A stretch of 6,782 nt of DNA, from contig JAAFKL010000377.1 of assembly GCA_021399405.1 (NCBI GenBank), forward strand, positions 1 to 6,782, read 5' to 3'. Source of the DNA: Candidatus Heimdallarchaeota archaeon. GTDB lineage: Archaea > Asgardarchaeota > Heimdallarchaeia > Heimdallarchaeales > Kariarchaeaceae. A program made the position numbers and the translations under genes. How positions within the stretch are numbered: position 1 is the first letter of the stretch; every line of letters begins with the position of its first letter. Positions 1 to 6,620 of this stretch are shown in pieces. Under the pieces are notes generated by a model that saw only the letters and a list, made by a program, of their open reading frames with translations, had not been told where the DNA came from and searched no databases.

Positions 1-221
1 ACTACAGCTCCCTTCCTTGCCAGAGAGAGTGTATCCATTCCAAAATGACACTGAAGATGAAGGAGTGACTTTCCAGTAATGTCTGGTAATTCTTTCTCCT
101 CAATGGGAAAAAGAGATGATTTGCCCTCTAAGAATTCCTTAACCCCATAATATTCAGATCCATAATGTGCTTTGGCCAATATGTTCCATCGTTCCATATT
201 GGCTTGATTAAATTCATCCAT
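1..221 (-). CDS. Class I SAM-dependent methyltransferase, 5' part (runs off the left edge)
   Basis: The reverse strand opens with ATG at 221-219 and stays open to base 1, giving 73 codons of an incomplete protein that starts MDEFNQANMERWN. The family call rests on residues about 11-72: an aromatic/Trp-rich start, then GSEYYGVKEFLEG, then LLHLQCHFGMDTLSLARKGA at about 53-72. The LHLQCHFG-DTL stretch is a known variant of the SAM-binding motif I in small stand-alone methyltransferases, and what follows would be the second SAM-contacting strand, outside the window. An in-frame TAG lies just upstream, so this ATG is the first available; no strong ribosome site is seen, only a weak AAGG close by. 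It lies 51 nt downstream of the TetR remnant on the same strand and may once have been its operon partner. The substrate cannot be inferred from this part. Confidence 0.85.
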   Translation of the reverse strand, partial: MDEFNQANMERWNILAKAHYGSEYYGVKEFLEGKSSLFPIEEKELPDITGKSLLHLQCHFGMDTLSLARKGAV

Positions 222-272
222 AACCTTAGCTTCATTAATATTCTAATAATTCTTTCTGATCTATACAATTCT

Positions 273-476
273 TTATTCTCTGTTCAGATCAGATTTTATT
301 TGGTCTATAACCATTTTGAAGTAATCTATATTGTATGCCCTCGCAAGTATCAATGCCCCCTCTACGGTAGAGAAAATAAATATGGCTTTACCAATTGCTT
401 TTTCTTGAATTCGAAAAATGGGTTGGCAGGTCATTAGATGAGGTTTCCCTAATAAATCTGACATTGAACCTCCCAC
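273..476 (-). pseudogene. C-terminal remnant of a TetR-family transcriptional regulator
   Basis: A 67-codon reverse-strand reading frame (GTG at 476, TAA at 275-273) ends in GKAIFIFSTVEGALILARAY followed by NIDYFKMVIDQIKSDL. The pattern TVEGALILARA plus a final amphipathic helix is the usual end of the ligand-binding domain of TetR repressors (about 190-200 aa). The DNA-binding helix-turn-helix and most of the core are absent, and the antisense reading of 480-700 shows no such domain. Convincing similarity covers only residues about 25-64 (roughly 285-404); residues 1-24 may be junction sequence. It should not bind DNA. It is most likely a broken gene, although a short expressed fragment cannot be excluded. 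The methyltransferase follows downstream on the same strand. Confidence 0.6.
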
Positions 477-673
477 GTATGCTAATGTTCCATGATAACG
501 ATGATAGAATTATTAGTTTTGAGGATTGTTTACTCTTTGAAGGGAAATATCCTCAAGTACAAATTAGAATTTCAGTTGATTTAGGTCATAGAAAAATATT
601 GAAGAATGCCTAGGTAATTGAAGATATTACAAAATATCTTTCTTTATCAGATTTGGAAAATTATATTCAGTAG
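464..673 (+). pseudogene. C-terminal remnant of an alpha/beta hydrolase, with an in-frame amber stop
   Basis: The plus frame from about 464 reads LPRMLMFHDNDDRIISFED and, further on, DLGHRKILKNA before TAG at 611-613. The same frame continues VIEDITKYLSLSDLENYIQ to a second TAG at 671-673. This matches the last third of alpha/beta hydrolases: the strand and loop with the acid of the catalytic triad (HDxDDxIxxFED), and the triad histidine in the GLGHRxILxxxxVxxxV motif. The amber codon sits where relatives usually carry an acidic residue, and the helix after it is preserved. One substitution (GAG or AAG to TAG) would account for it. The nucleophile elbow and N-terminal two thirds are missing, so the fragment cannot be a working enzyme. 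The 5' limit is approximate. Confidence 0.7.
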
Positions 674-679
674 TATTAA

Positions 680-687
680 TTTATAAT
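680..687 (+). promoter_or_regulatory. TATA-like promoter element of the MoxR-vWA-SWIM operon
   Basis: TTTATAAT lies in the gap between the hydrolase remnant and the first operon gene. An archaeal start site would fall about 25 nt downstream, near 708-712, leaving a leader of about 70 nt before the ATG at 780. No equally good element is seen closer to the gene. The background is very A+T-rich, so this is a placement argument rather than a strong match. Confidence 0.45.
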
Positions 688-698
688 ATGTATATTAT
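683..698. repeat. Perfect 7-bp inverted repeat over the operon TATA box (possible operator)
   Basis: ATAATAT (683-689) and ATATTAT (692-698) are exact reverse complements separated by GT. The palindrome overlaps the TATA-like box, a position where a dimeric repressor would block TBP/TFB. The composition is pure A/T, so chance occurrence is quite possible. Confidence 0.3.
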
Positions 699-767
699 TT
701 TCACTTTGAAATTAGAGTGTGGATAGTATTTATTAAGTCACACCGAATCTCCACTATAATACAAAAT

Positions 768-771
768 GGAG
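768..771 (+). promoter_or_regulatory. Ribosome binding site GGAG deciding the MoxR start
   Basis: GGAG lies 8 nt before ATG at 780. The frame is also open from a GTG at 717, but that codon has no ribosome site and the extra 21 residues do not resemble a MoxR N-terminus, so 780 is preferred. Confidence 0.6.
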
Positions 772-779
772 TTGGAAAC

Positions 780-1754
780 ATGGGAAAGAAGACTATAAAA
801 ACTAAGAAAAACATTACAAAGAAAAGACCTACTAAAAAAGTAGCCCCATTGAAAATTGAAAAGGAAGAAGATTTTTTTGAATTATTAGAAAAATCATTTA
901 TCACCGATCAAACACCTGAGGCCAAGCTTGTAGCTAAGGGTCAGTACAAAGAAGCCTTGGAGCTACTGGAAGATGCAGAGGCATGTCATCTCACACCAAT
1001 GCTAATTGGTCCTCCCGGTACAGGTAAGACGATGCTAGCCAGAAGTTTTGCCTCCTCTCGTGGGAGGACATTTGAATGGCTCACCATGGATGAATCAATC
1101 AAACCAGTTCACCTGACAGGTGCTTTTGATCCCTCAGAAACTCTGAAGAGGGGTTTTGTCAAGGAATCTTTCCTTCCTGGTCCACTGACTAAGACTATGA
1201 TTACAGGTGGTATATTTCTGGCCAATGAACTAAACAGGGCCACAGAATACACCCAGAATAGTTTTTTGGAACCACTTGAGGAGAGGAGCCTAATGCTGCA
1301 GCGATTGGGACGTATTCGCGCACATGAAGACTTTTTCATGATCTGTGCAGCAAATCCTAGTGATATGGCTGGAACTCATCGTATCTCGGAGGCTCTAAAA
1401 GATAGGATTAAGATATGGATCAAACTAGATTATCCATCCAGAGCAGTTGAAATGGAGATAATCCAAAACAATCTACCTCAGACACGCTTATCATCGGACT
1501 ATCTTGATCTCACCCACCAGTTAGTCGAAGCAACAAGGAAAAACCGAGAGATTGAGCGTCCAGCATCTATCCGATCTGCAATCGCCATAGCAAAGCTGGC
1601 AGGAAGGAGAATAGAAAACAATAACGACCTTTCCAATGGAGAATTCAAGAACATTGCCATGAAAGTTCTTGCTGGGGGCATAAAACCACGACCTGGTGTT
1701 GATGCAGAGGTAACAGTCAAGAAAATCATTAATCAAGTGGTAAAGAGTTCTTAG
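780..1754 (+). CDS. MoxR-family AAA+ ATPase
   Basis: A 324-aa cytoplasmic AAA+ ATPase of the MoxR group, normal in length for the family. Such proteins use ATP hydrolysis to remodel or load metal/cofactor into clients, working with vWA partners. Visible motifs: Walker A GPPGTGKT at 77-84; Walker B region IFLANELNRA at about 145-154, with catalytic Glu150 kept but the usual Asp replaced by Asn149; sensor 1 Asn192 in CAANPSD; arginine finger Arg209 in EALKDRI; sensor 2 Arg265 in RPASIRSAIAIA. There is a MoxR-type insert between Walker A and B (TGAFDPSETLKRGF). The first 20 residues contain ten Lys/Arg, an unusual tail that could contact nucleic acid, membrane or a partner. The gene opens the operon; the vWA gene begins 10 nt after its stop. 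The family call is firm; the client is unknown. Confidence 0.95.
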   Translation: MGKKTIKTKKNITKKRPTKKVAPLKIEKEEDFFELLEKSFITDQTPEAKLVAKGQYKEALELLEDAEACHLTPMLIGPPGTGKTMLARSFASSRGRTFEWLTMDESIKPVHLTGAFDPSETLKRGFVKESFLPGPLTKTMITGGIFLANELNRATEYTQNSFLEPLEERSLMLQRLGRIRAHEDFFMICAANPSDMAGTHRISEALKDRIKIWIKLDYPSRAVEMEIIQNNLPQTRLSSDYLDLTHQLVEATRKNREIERPASIRSAIAIAKLAGRRIENNNDLSNGEFKNIAMKVLAGGIKPRPGVDAEVTVKKIINQVVKSS

Positions 1755-1760
1755 AGGTGA
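1754..1760 (+). promoter_or_regulatory. Strong ribosome binding site GAGGTGA for the TTG-started vWA gene
   Basis: Seven bases match the core of the archaeal consensus GGAGGTGATC, 4 nt before TTG at 1765. The first G is also the last base of the upstream TAG stop, so a terminating ribosome covers this site. It fixes the TTG start: the first in-frame ATG is 28 codons later and has no such site. Confidence 0.75.
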
Positions 1761-1764
1761 GAAA

Positions 1765-4365
1765 TTGTTTGATTTAGTAGAATTCGCACAAGAGTTTGTG
1801 GACACCGCTCGGAAATTTGCATTTGAGTTTCCGGCTGTAAAAAAGGCTATGTTCACATCAAGACAGTCTATAGCTATTGCATCTCTGGGTACTACACGTA
1901 TCCTCAGATTGAGATCTGCTCTGAAAGCCGAGGATCTTATTAAAATCTCCGTCATAACGACCCCTCCAGAGGCACAAAAATATGCAGAGTATATTGCTCT
2001 AAAAATTATATACGGAGAGGAGACAATTGATCAATCAGAAATTGTTTATAAAACAAAGAGTAAACAAAAAGATGACGTGAAAATTGAAAAATCTCCAGAT
2101 CTCACTGCGTCAAAATTATTATTACAGGATATTTTAAATTTCTTAAATTTAGAGAAATCTGTGGATGTGAAAAAAGATCTTAAGGTGCTGGAATTTGCAG
2201 AGAAAACCGAAGAAGAATTGTTTTCCTCTGAATCAAAAATGCAAAGTAAATCTGGAAAAGATCAAAATGAGTCATCAGATAAGGAATTACTGGAAATCGC
2301 AAGAAGAAGAATAGCTTTTGAGATTATCGGAGGGAGGGCAGGAATTATCACTCACAACATCTCCTCTCAAGAAAGTATGTTTCGGGTGGCCAAGCATCTA
2401 TTATTGCAATTTATTCCCAATATTGATTCAAAGGGGTTGACATATGCTCAGATATTAGATTACAGTGATGAAATAGCAAATCTAACATTTGAAAAATTCG
2501 TTGAAATCATGTCTAACCTCCTTCTTGCAACAAGGTTAAAGGATCGCAAAGAAGTAGAAGGAGAATTCCAAGATGTAATCGATCATCTATCCCAATTTCA
2601 AGTATCGCAAGGATACTCCATTATGAATGAGTACAGGTTGCTTCTCAACAGACTATCTGTATCTGAGAATTATTATGCCCCTTTATTGGGTTTTATCATT
2701 AATCAGTTTGAGAAATTGATTCGTGATATTGCAAATACTATAGATGACTTTCTTGAGTATCCCAACCTATACGATGAACAGGAATTTGACCGGGAGAAGC
2801 TTGAGAAAATTCTAGATAAAACAAAGGAGCAGTATGAAAAAGATATTTTGGAACTTATAAAAAAATCACATCAATTTGATAATCAATTCTTTACAAACAT
2901 GTCTGAAATTGTAATGAACAAGTTTGAAAATGAAGTGACGGCAATTCCATTGGAGGATCTTATGGACAATCCCATTAACAATTCCGAGTGGATGGAACTC
3001 TTCGAAGAGACACTGGAGGAAAGATTAGATGGAGAGAATGATTTTTCATCCATGAATAATTTACTAGATGACGTTTCTGAGATATATGAAATGATAAATA
3101 ATTCATATGCCCAAAATTACTCCAAAAAACAAATGACAAATATGCTCAAAACTATGGCTTCAGTATCCAAGAGCTATGAGGATCTGGAACAGGTGACCGA
3201 TAGAAGTAGAGAACTTGGAAATGTGCCACCCTATAAACAGATAAGGGAAAAAGGGTTGGAACTAGGTTTGAGCCCAAATGAAATTGCTAGATTACTAGGT
3301 AACTATTTTGAGTATCTCAAGGAGATCATACCCACTGAGGATCCCAGTTTTGAGAGAGTTGATCATCTGCTCAATAAATTTGAGATCACAACTCCTCAGT
3401 TTAACTCTTTGACCAAATTATCTATCGAGAATGACCAAGAAGGGGCTCTTGGAGCACTGGCACAAAGAGATCTGCTTTCTGTCTCACAGCAAATCCCAAA
3501 TACTGATGAGGGGGCAAACCTGTTTGAAAGGGCATTGGGTGCCGGTGGTGGAGAGAATCTCTTATTTGAGTGGTTTAAATTAGGTAAAAAATTACCCCCC
3601 AAAATTAGACAGATTGTCAAGGATGCAGCTAAGCGAGTGATGATTGATTTAGCAAAGGCAAAATCAGCAGCTCTTATCGGATCATCAGAAGCAGGACCAT
3701 TACCTGAGGGTTCTATCCGTCCTTATATTCTGGGCGATGATCTTGATACCATTGATATTGATGAGTCCCTCGATAATATACTCGCACTGGGTAAAAACAT
3801 CAATGATGTGGTCGCAGAAGATTTTATAGTCAGAAAGACAGTCACTGGAAGGAGGTGCGTTATCTTCTTAATTGATATCAGTGGATCTATGTCTGGAGTT
3901 CCCTTGGCCAGTGCATCTTTGGCAGCTGCTATGTTACTCATGGCATTTGCACGTGATGAACTGGGGGTAGCTCTGTTTGAGTCATCAACTCATGTTCTAT
4001 GTGAAATAAATGATCCTATCGAGATTGACGAGGTAGTTGATGAGATATTAGAACTGACTGCTCGAGGAGGCACACAAATGCAGAGAGCTATTGAATGGGC
4101 CGAGAATCAATTTCTTCAAGCAGTAAGTCAGGATAAGATGTTTATCATGGTGACTGATGCCATGATAGGCGATTTCAATGCCAGTAAGAAACACTTGAAG
4201 GCTATCTCTGAGATGGGTGCCACCAATGTAATGATCCTTCCTGGCAATGCGTACAGCATGGGAAATATCCAAAATTTATTAGATGACACTAATACCCAAC
4301 TTGTCACAGTAAGTAATTGGAAGGCATTTCCGGAAATTGTAAGTGAGGTTTTGTCCAGAACATGA
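1765..4365 (+). CDS. MoxR-associated protein with C-terminal von Willebrand factor A domain
   Basis: An 866-aa protein begun at TTG. The C-terminal vWA domain (about 696-866) has a complete metal-ion-dependent adhesion site: DISGS with Asp704, Ser706 and Ser708; Thr770 in RGGT; Asp798 in MVTDAM. It should therefore bind Mg2+ and a ligand carboxylate, as in magnesium-chelatase D and CoxE-type partners of MoxR. Before it comes a family-typical lead-in (PYILGDDLDTIDIDESL, about 653-669) and a glycine-rich LFERALGAGGG (586-596). Residues about 95-175 are a charged, low-complexity linker; about 180-580 is predicted helical and acidic, with coiled-coil-like stretches near 340-375, and I recognise no family there. 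Residues 31-46 (TSRQSIAIASLGTTRI) resemble the sensor-2 lid of the neighbouring MoxR protein. No signal peptide or membrane segment is visible, so it should be cytoplasmic. It overlaps the SWIM gene by 4 nt, implying coupled production. Confidence 0.94.
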   Translation: MFDLVEFAQEFVDTARKFAFEFPAVKKAMFTSRQSIAIASLGTTRILRLRSALKAEDLIKISVITTPPEAQKYAEYIALKIIYGEETIDQSEIVYKTKSKQKDDVKIEKSPDLTASKLLLQDILNFLNLEKSVDVKKDLKVLEFAEKTEEELFSSESKMQSKSGKDQNESSDKELLEIARRRIAFEIIGGRAGIITHNISSQESMFRVAKHLLLQFIPNIDSKGLTYAQILDYSDEIANLTFEKFVEIMSNLLLATRLKDRKEVEGEFQDVIDHLSQFQVSQGYSIMNEYRLLLNRLSVSENYYAPLLGFIINQFEKLIRDIANTIDDFLEYPNLYDEQEFDREKLEKILDKTKEQYEKDILELIKKSHQFDNQFFTNMSEIVMNKFENEVTAIPLEDLMDNPINNSEWMELFEETLEERLDGENDFSSMNNLLDDVSEIYEMINNSYAQNYSKKQMTNMLKTMASVSKSYEDLEQVTDRSRELGNVPPYKQIREKGLELGLSPNEIARLLGNYFEYLKEIIPTEDPSFERVDHLLNKFEITTPQFNSLTKLSIENDQEGALGALAQRDLLSVSQQIPNTDEGANLFERALGAGGGENLLFEWFKLGKKLPPKIRQIVKDAAKRVMIDLAKAKSAALIGSSEAGPLPEGSIRPYILGDDLDTIDIDESLDNILALGKNINDVVAEDFIVRKTVTGRRCVIFLIDISGSMSGVPLASASLAAAMLLMAFARDELGVALFESSTHVLCEINDPIEIDEVVDEILELTARGGTQMQRAIEWAENQFLQAVSQDKMFIMVTDAMIGDFNASKKHLKAISEMGATNVMILPGNAYSMGNIQNLLDDTNTQLVTVSNWKAFPEIVSEVLSRT
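4345..4349 (+). promoter_or_regulatory. Possible ribosome binding site GAGGT for the SWIM gene start at 4362
   Basis: GAGGT inside the end of the vWA gene lies 12 nt before ATG at 4362, rather far. The ATGA overlap with the vWA stop would allow re-initiation without a strong site. A competing site is listed at 4382. Confidence 0.35.
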
Positions 4366-6569
4366 GTCCCAGTCGTTTAGTGGAGCGTTCTAGGATGGTT
4401 AGGGCAAAGAAAATATCCAAATCATCAATAAAGGAGTTTGAAGTCATAAATGAGGATCCACTGATCGCTTATCTCATAATTCAAGGATCATCTTCCTCAC
4501 CATATATAGTGATTATAGATTTCAAGAAGAATCATGCTGCTCACAGCTGTCCTGATTTCAATCGGAGACGTTCCTTTTGTAAGCATTTTGGGAAGTTATT
4601 CCTGTTACTTCCTGATTATCTTTTTGGTAAAGTTGTGCAGAATCAATCCAGATTAAATAAAATATATGGTGGTGTTGATAAATTACTTAATGAGATCAAA
4701 TCTAAGAAAATGGAGGAAAAAATCGATAACAATGAAATAGAGTTGGAAGATCTAAGTTTAATTGAATCAATTAAAGCGTACTACACAGGAAAGAGGAATG
4801 AACCCCTTCTCCAAGCAATAAAACAGTTGATTGATATTGAGTTGAAAACGGATAAACCATATCTATTTTTTCTTAAACTGAATAACATCCTTGAGATACC
4901 TGATAGTTTATCAAAAGAAGATTTCAGGGGCAAAATTTCTTCTCATATTAAGGAAAAATTCTTAAAAAATGTAATTACTGTATATTCAAAGATTAATTCT
5001 ACCAATCTAATTAAACAATTAGAATTAGCATATTTTATTTCAGACATAGCAAAACAACTAGAGTACAATCTCCCTTTCATTGACATAAATACCTCTTCAG
5101 TGAAAATAAGAGAGTTATCCAATTTTATCGCTATGACAGAAATACTTTATCGTTTCCAACCAGAAATGATTGATCAAATTAAGCAAACAGTCCCTAATAA
5201 TTTTGATTATGAGGCGGAAGTATCAGAGGCTTTCAACAGAATAAAGAGAAAAATCAATTTCACTGGGACATCACTTGGGAAGCTGAATAACTGGATAAGT
5301 AAAAAACAAAAGGATATGACTAATTATTCATTTTCGATTGATTATATAGATGAATTTTTGGTATATTGCATACAGAGTAACAATGAAAAAGTGAAGTATA
5401 AACTGTCTTTATACAAGGAATTGGCCCATCCTTCAACAAAATTACTTGAAGCAAATCCTGCAGTTAGATTTGTCTTTAATGAGATTAAAGAAAGTGAGAG
5501 GGATTATGTCACCCGTAATGAGTTTACAAGACATCGTAAATTCTTTAAATGGTTAGAAACTGGTAAAATCAGTGGAAAGTGGGTGGAACGAACTAGACAA
5601 CGCATACCCGATATTCTACTTGATACAGATGGAGTCATAGTACAATGGAAACTTAATATTCATCAAAAAACAACCGATAAATACTATGCCTTGGATGAGA
5701 GCATAAAATTAAATCTTACTACAGATTCAATGCAGTACAAACAACTCCAACCCTATGACTACACCCTATCTGATAGTAAAATGAGGTTTAATGGTGAGTA
5801 CTCCAAATCAGTGACACCTAAGCATATACTCCAACCGGATCAAGTTGTAAATCTTGTTCTCCAAGGGGTGAAAATCGTATCTAACGTACTTCCTTGGGAT
5901 GTTCTTTCTAAATTCTCACAATCGGGGTATGTAAAGGGAGGAGATATTTCTGTTGCAATTAACCAATGTTCGGAAAGATCTTTTGTGTATGGAAGTTTGG
6001 CACTTCAAAATGCTCTGGAAAATATACTTAAATTGGGCAGGATTGGAATTTCTGAGGATGTATATGAAGAGATTCATAAAATATTGAAAACTGACACTGG
6101 GAGATTGAATTCTATAAGCCGTCCGTTAGTTAAGAGAATAGTTATTGCTGAGGGAGAATATTTTGAGAATTTGTTTTCTTTAATTGATTTTTCTCAGGAT
6201 AATATTCAATTATTGGTGGTTAAATCAGCTAAAACAAACCCCACTCTTGTCAAGTTCAGGAATAAGTTGATCAAAGAGGTGTTAAGGGTAAGTAAGCAAA
6301 AAGAAGAAATATGGGGAAAGATATTCTCCTCAATAAATAATATGGATTTAGGACATTATTTGGCCTTCAAATCGGAATTTAGATCAACAATTATCAAAGA
6401 AACAAAAAAATTAAACTCTCTTATCAGTAAGAAACCTATTTCCGAGAAAACTATTTACCGGAATTTCATGGGTAAGATTGTCTGTGATAATTTGGGATTC
6501 TCACCTAAATCACAATTTGGAGATTATGAAGTAAAAGAAATAGCAAAAATTATTTCTAATATCATCTGA
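4362..6569 (+). CDS. Large protein with N-terminal SWIM-like zinc finger
   Basis: A 735-aa protein, third gene of the operon. Residues about 35-80 form a SWIM-type zinc finger: a strand pair (GSSSSPYIVIIDF), then HSCPDF, then SFCKHFGKLF. The ligands would be His61, Cys63, Cys73 and His75, an HxC-x9-CxH version of the usual CxC-xn-CxH. SWIM fingers bind DNA or protein partners. Residues about 90-735 are mostly predicted helical and Lys/Glu-rich; I recognise no domain there. A more conserved-looking patch lies at about 390-435 (FFKWLETGKISGKW and following, ending in a short strand IVQWKLN). No membrane segment or signal peptide is seen. SWIM proteins occur next to MoxR and vWA genes in other prokaryotes, for example the enterobacterial yeh cluster, so it may supply target recognition for the ATPase-vWA pair; this is inference. 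The start could instead be ATG at 4395. Confidence 0.88.
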   Translation: MSPSRLVERSRMVRAKKISKSSIKEFEVINEDPLIAYLIIQGSSSSPYIVIIDFKKNHAAHSCPDFNRRRSFCKHFGKLFLLLPDYLFGKVVQNQSRLNKIYGGVDKLLNEIKSKKMEEKIDNNEIELEDLSLIESIKAYYTGKRNEPLLQAIKQLIDIELKTDKPYLFFLKLNNILEIPDSLSKEDFRGKISSHIKEKFLKNVITVYSKINSTNLIKQLELAYFISDIAKQLEYNLPFIDINTSSVKIRELSNFIAMTEILYRFQPEMIDQIKQTVPNNFDYEAEVSEAFNRIKRKINFTGTSLGKLNNWISKKQKDMTNYSFSIDYIDEFLVYCIQSNNEKVKYKLSLYKELAHPSTKLLEANPAVRFVFNEIKESERDYVTRNEFTRHRKFFKWLETGKISGKWVERTRQRIPDILLDTDGVIVQWKLNIHQKTTDKYYALDESIKLNLTTDSMQYKQLQPYDYTLSDSKMRFNGEYSKSVTPKHILQPDQVVNLVLQGVKIVSNVLPWDVLSKFSQSGYVKGGDISVAINQCSERSFVYGSLALQNALENILKLGRIGISEDVYEEIHKILKTDTGRLNSISRPLVKRIVIAEGEYFENLFSLIDFSQDNIQLLVVKSAKTNPTLVKFRNKLIKEVLRVSKQKEEIWGKIFSSINNMDLGHYLAFKSEFRSTIIKETKKLNSLISKKPISEKTIYRNFMGKIVCDNLGFSPKSQFGDYEVKEIAKIISNII
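4382..4385 (+). promoter_or_regulatory. Alternative ribosome binding site GGAG for an internal start at 4395
   Basis: GGAG lies 9 nt before an in-frame ATG at 4395 (Met12 of the longer form, MVRAKKISK). The spacing is better than for the start at 4362. The zinc finger begins well downstream, so either start keeps it. Confidence 0.4.
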
Positions 6570-6620
6570 AATGTTACCTATTTATTTGATAGTAATTCCG
6601 AATTTAATGCTTTGAATCTC

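Noticed and set aside
165..437. 90-codon plus-strand open frame, rich in Ile, Phe and Tyr
   Set aside because: It lies antisense to the methyltransferase start and the TetR remnant, both of which show recognisable family patterns; the frame itself resembles nothing and has no ribosome site.
611..613. Pyrrolysine at the TAG of the hydrolase remnant
   Set aside because: The gene already lacks its N-terminal two thirds, so decay is the simpler explanation; nothing in the window points to pyrrolysine use.
717..779. N-terminal extension of the MoxR frame from GTG at 717
   Set aside because: It has no ribosome site, the residues do not resemble a MoxR N-terminus, and ATG at 780 has GGAG at good spacing. 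The predicted start of transcription is also very close to 717.
1521..1955. 144-codon minus-strand frame across the MoxR-vWA junction
   Set aside because: It is a shadow of two clear plus-strand genes; its Cys/Arg-rich composition is typical of antisense readings and no domain is visible.
3873..4365. vWA domain as a secreted or membrane adhesin
   Set aside because: No signal peptide or membrane segment is present in the 866-aa protein, and the MoxR neighbour points to an intracellular role.
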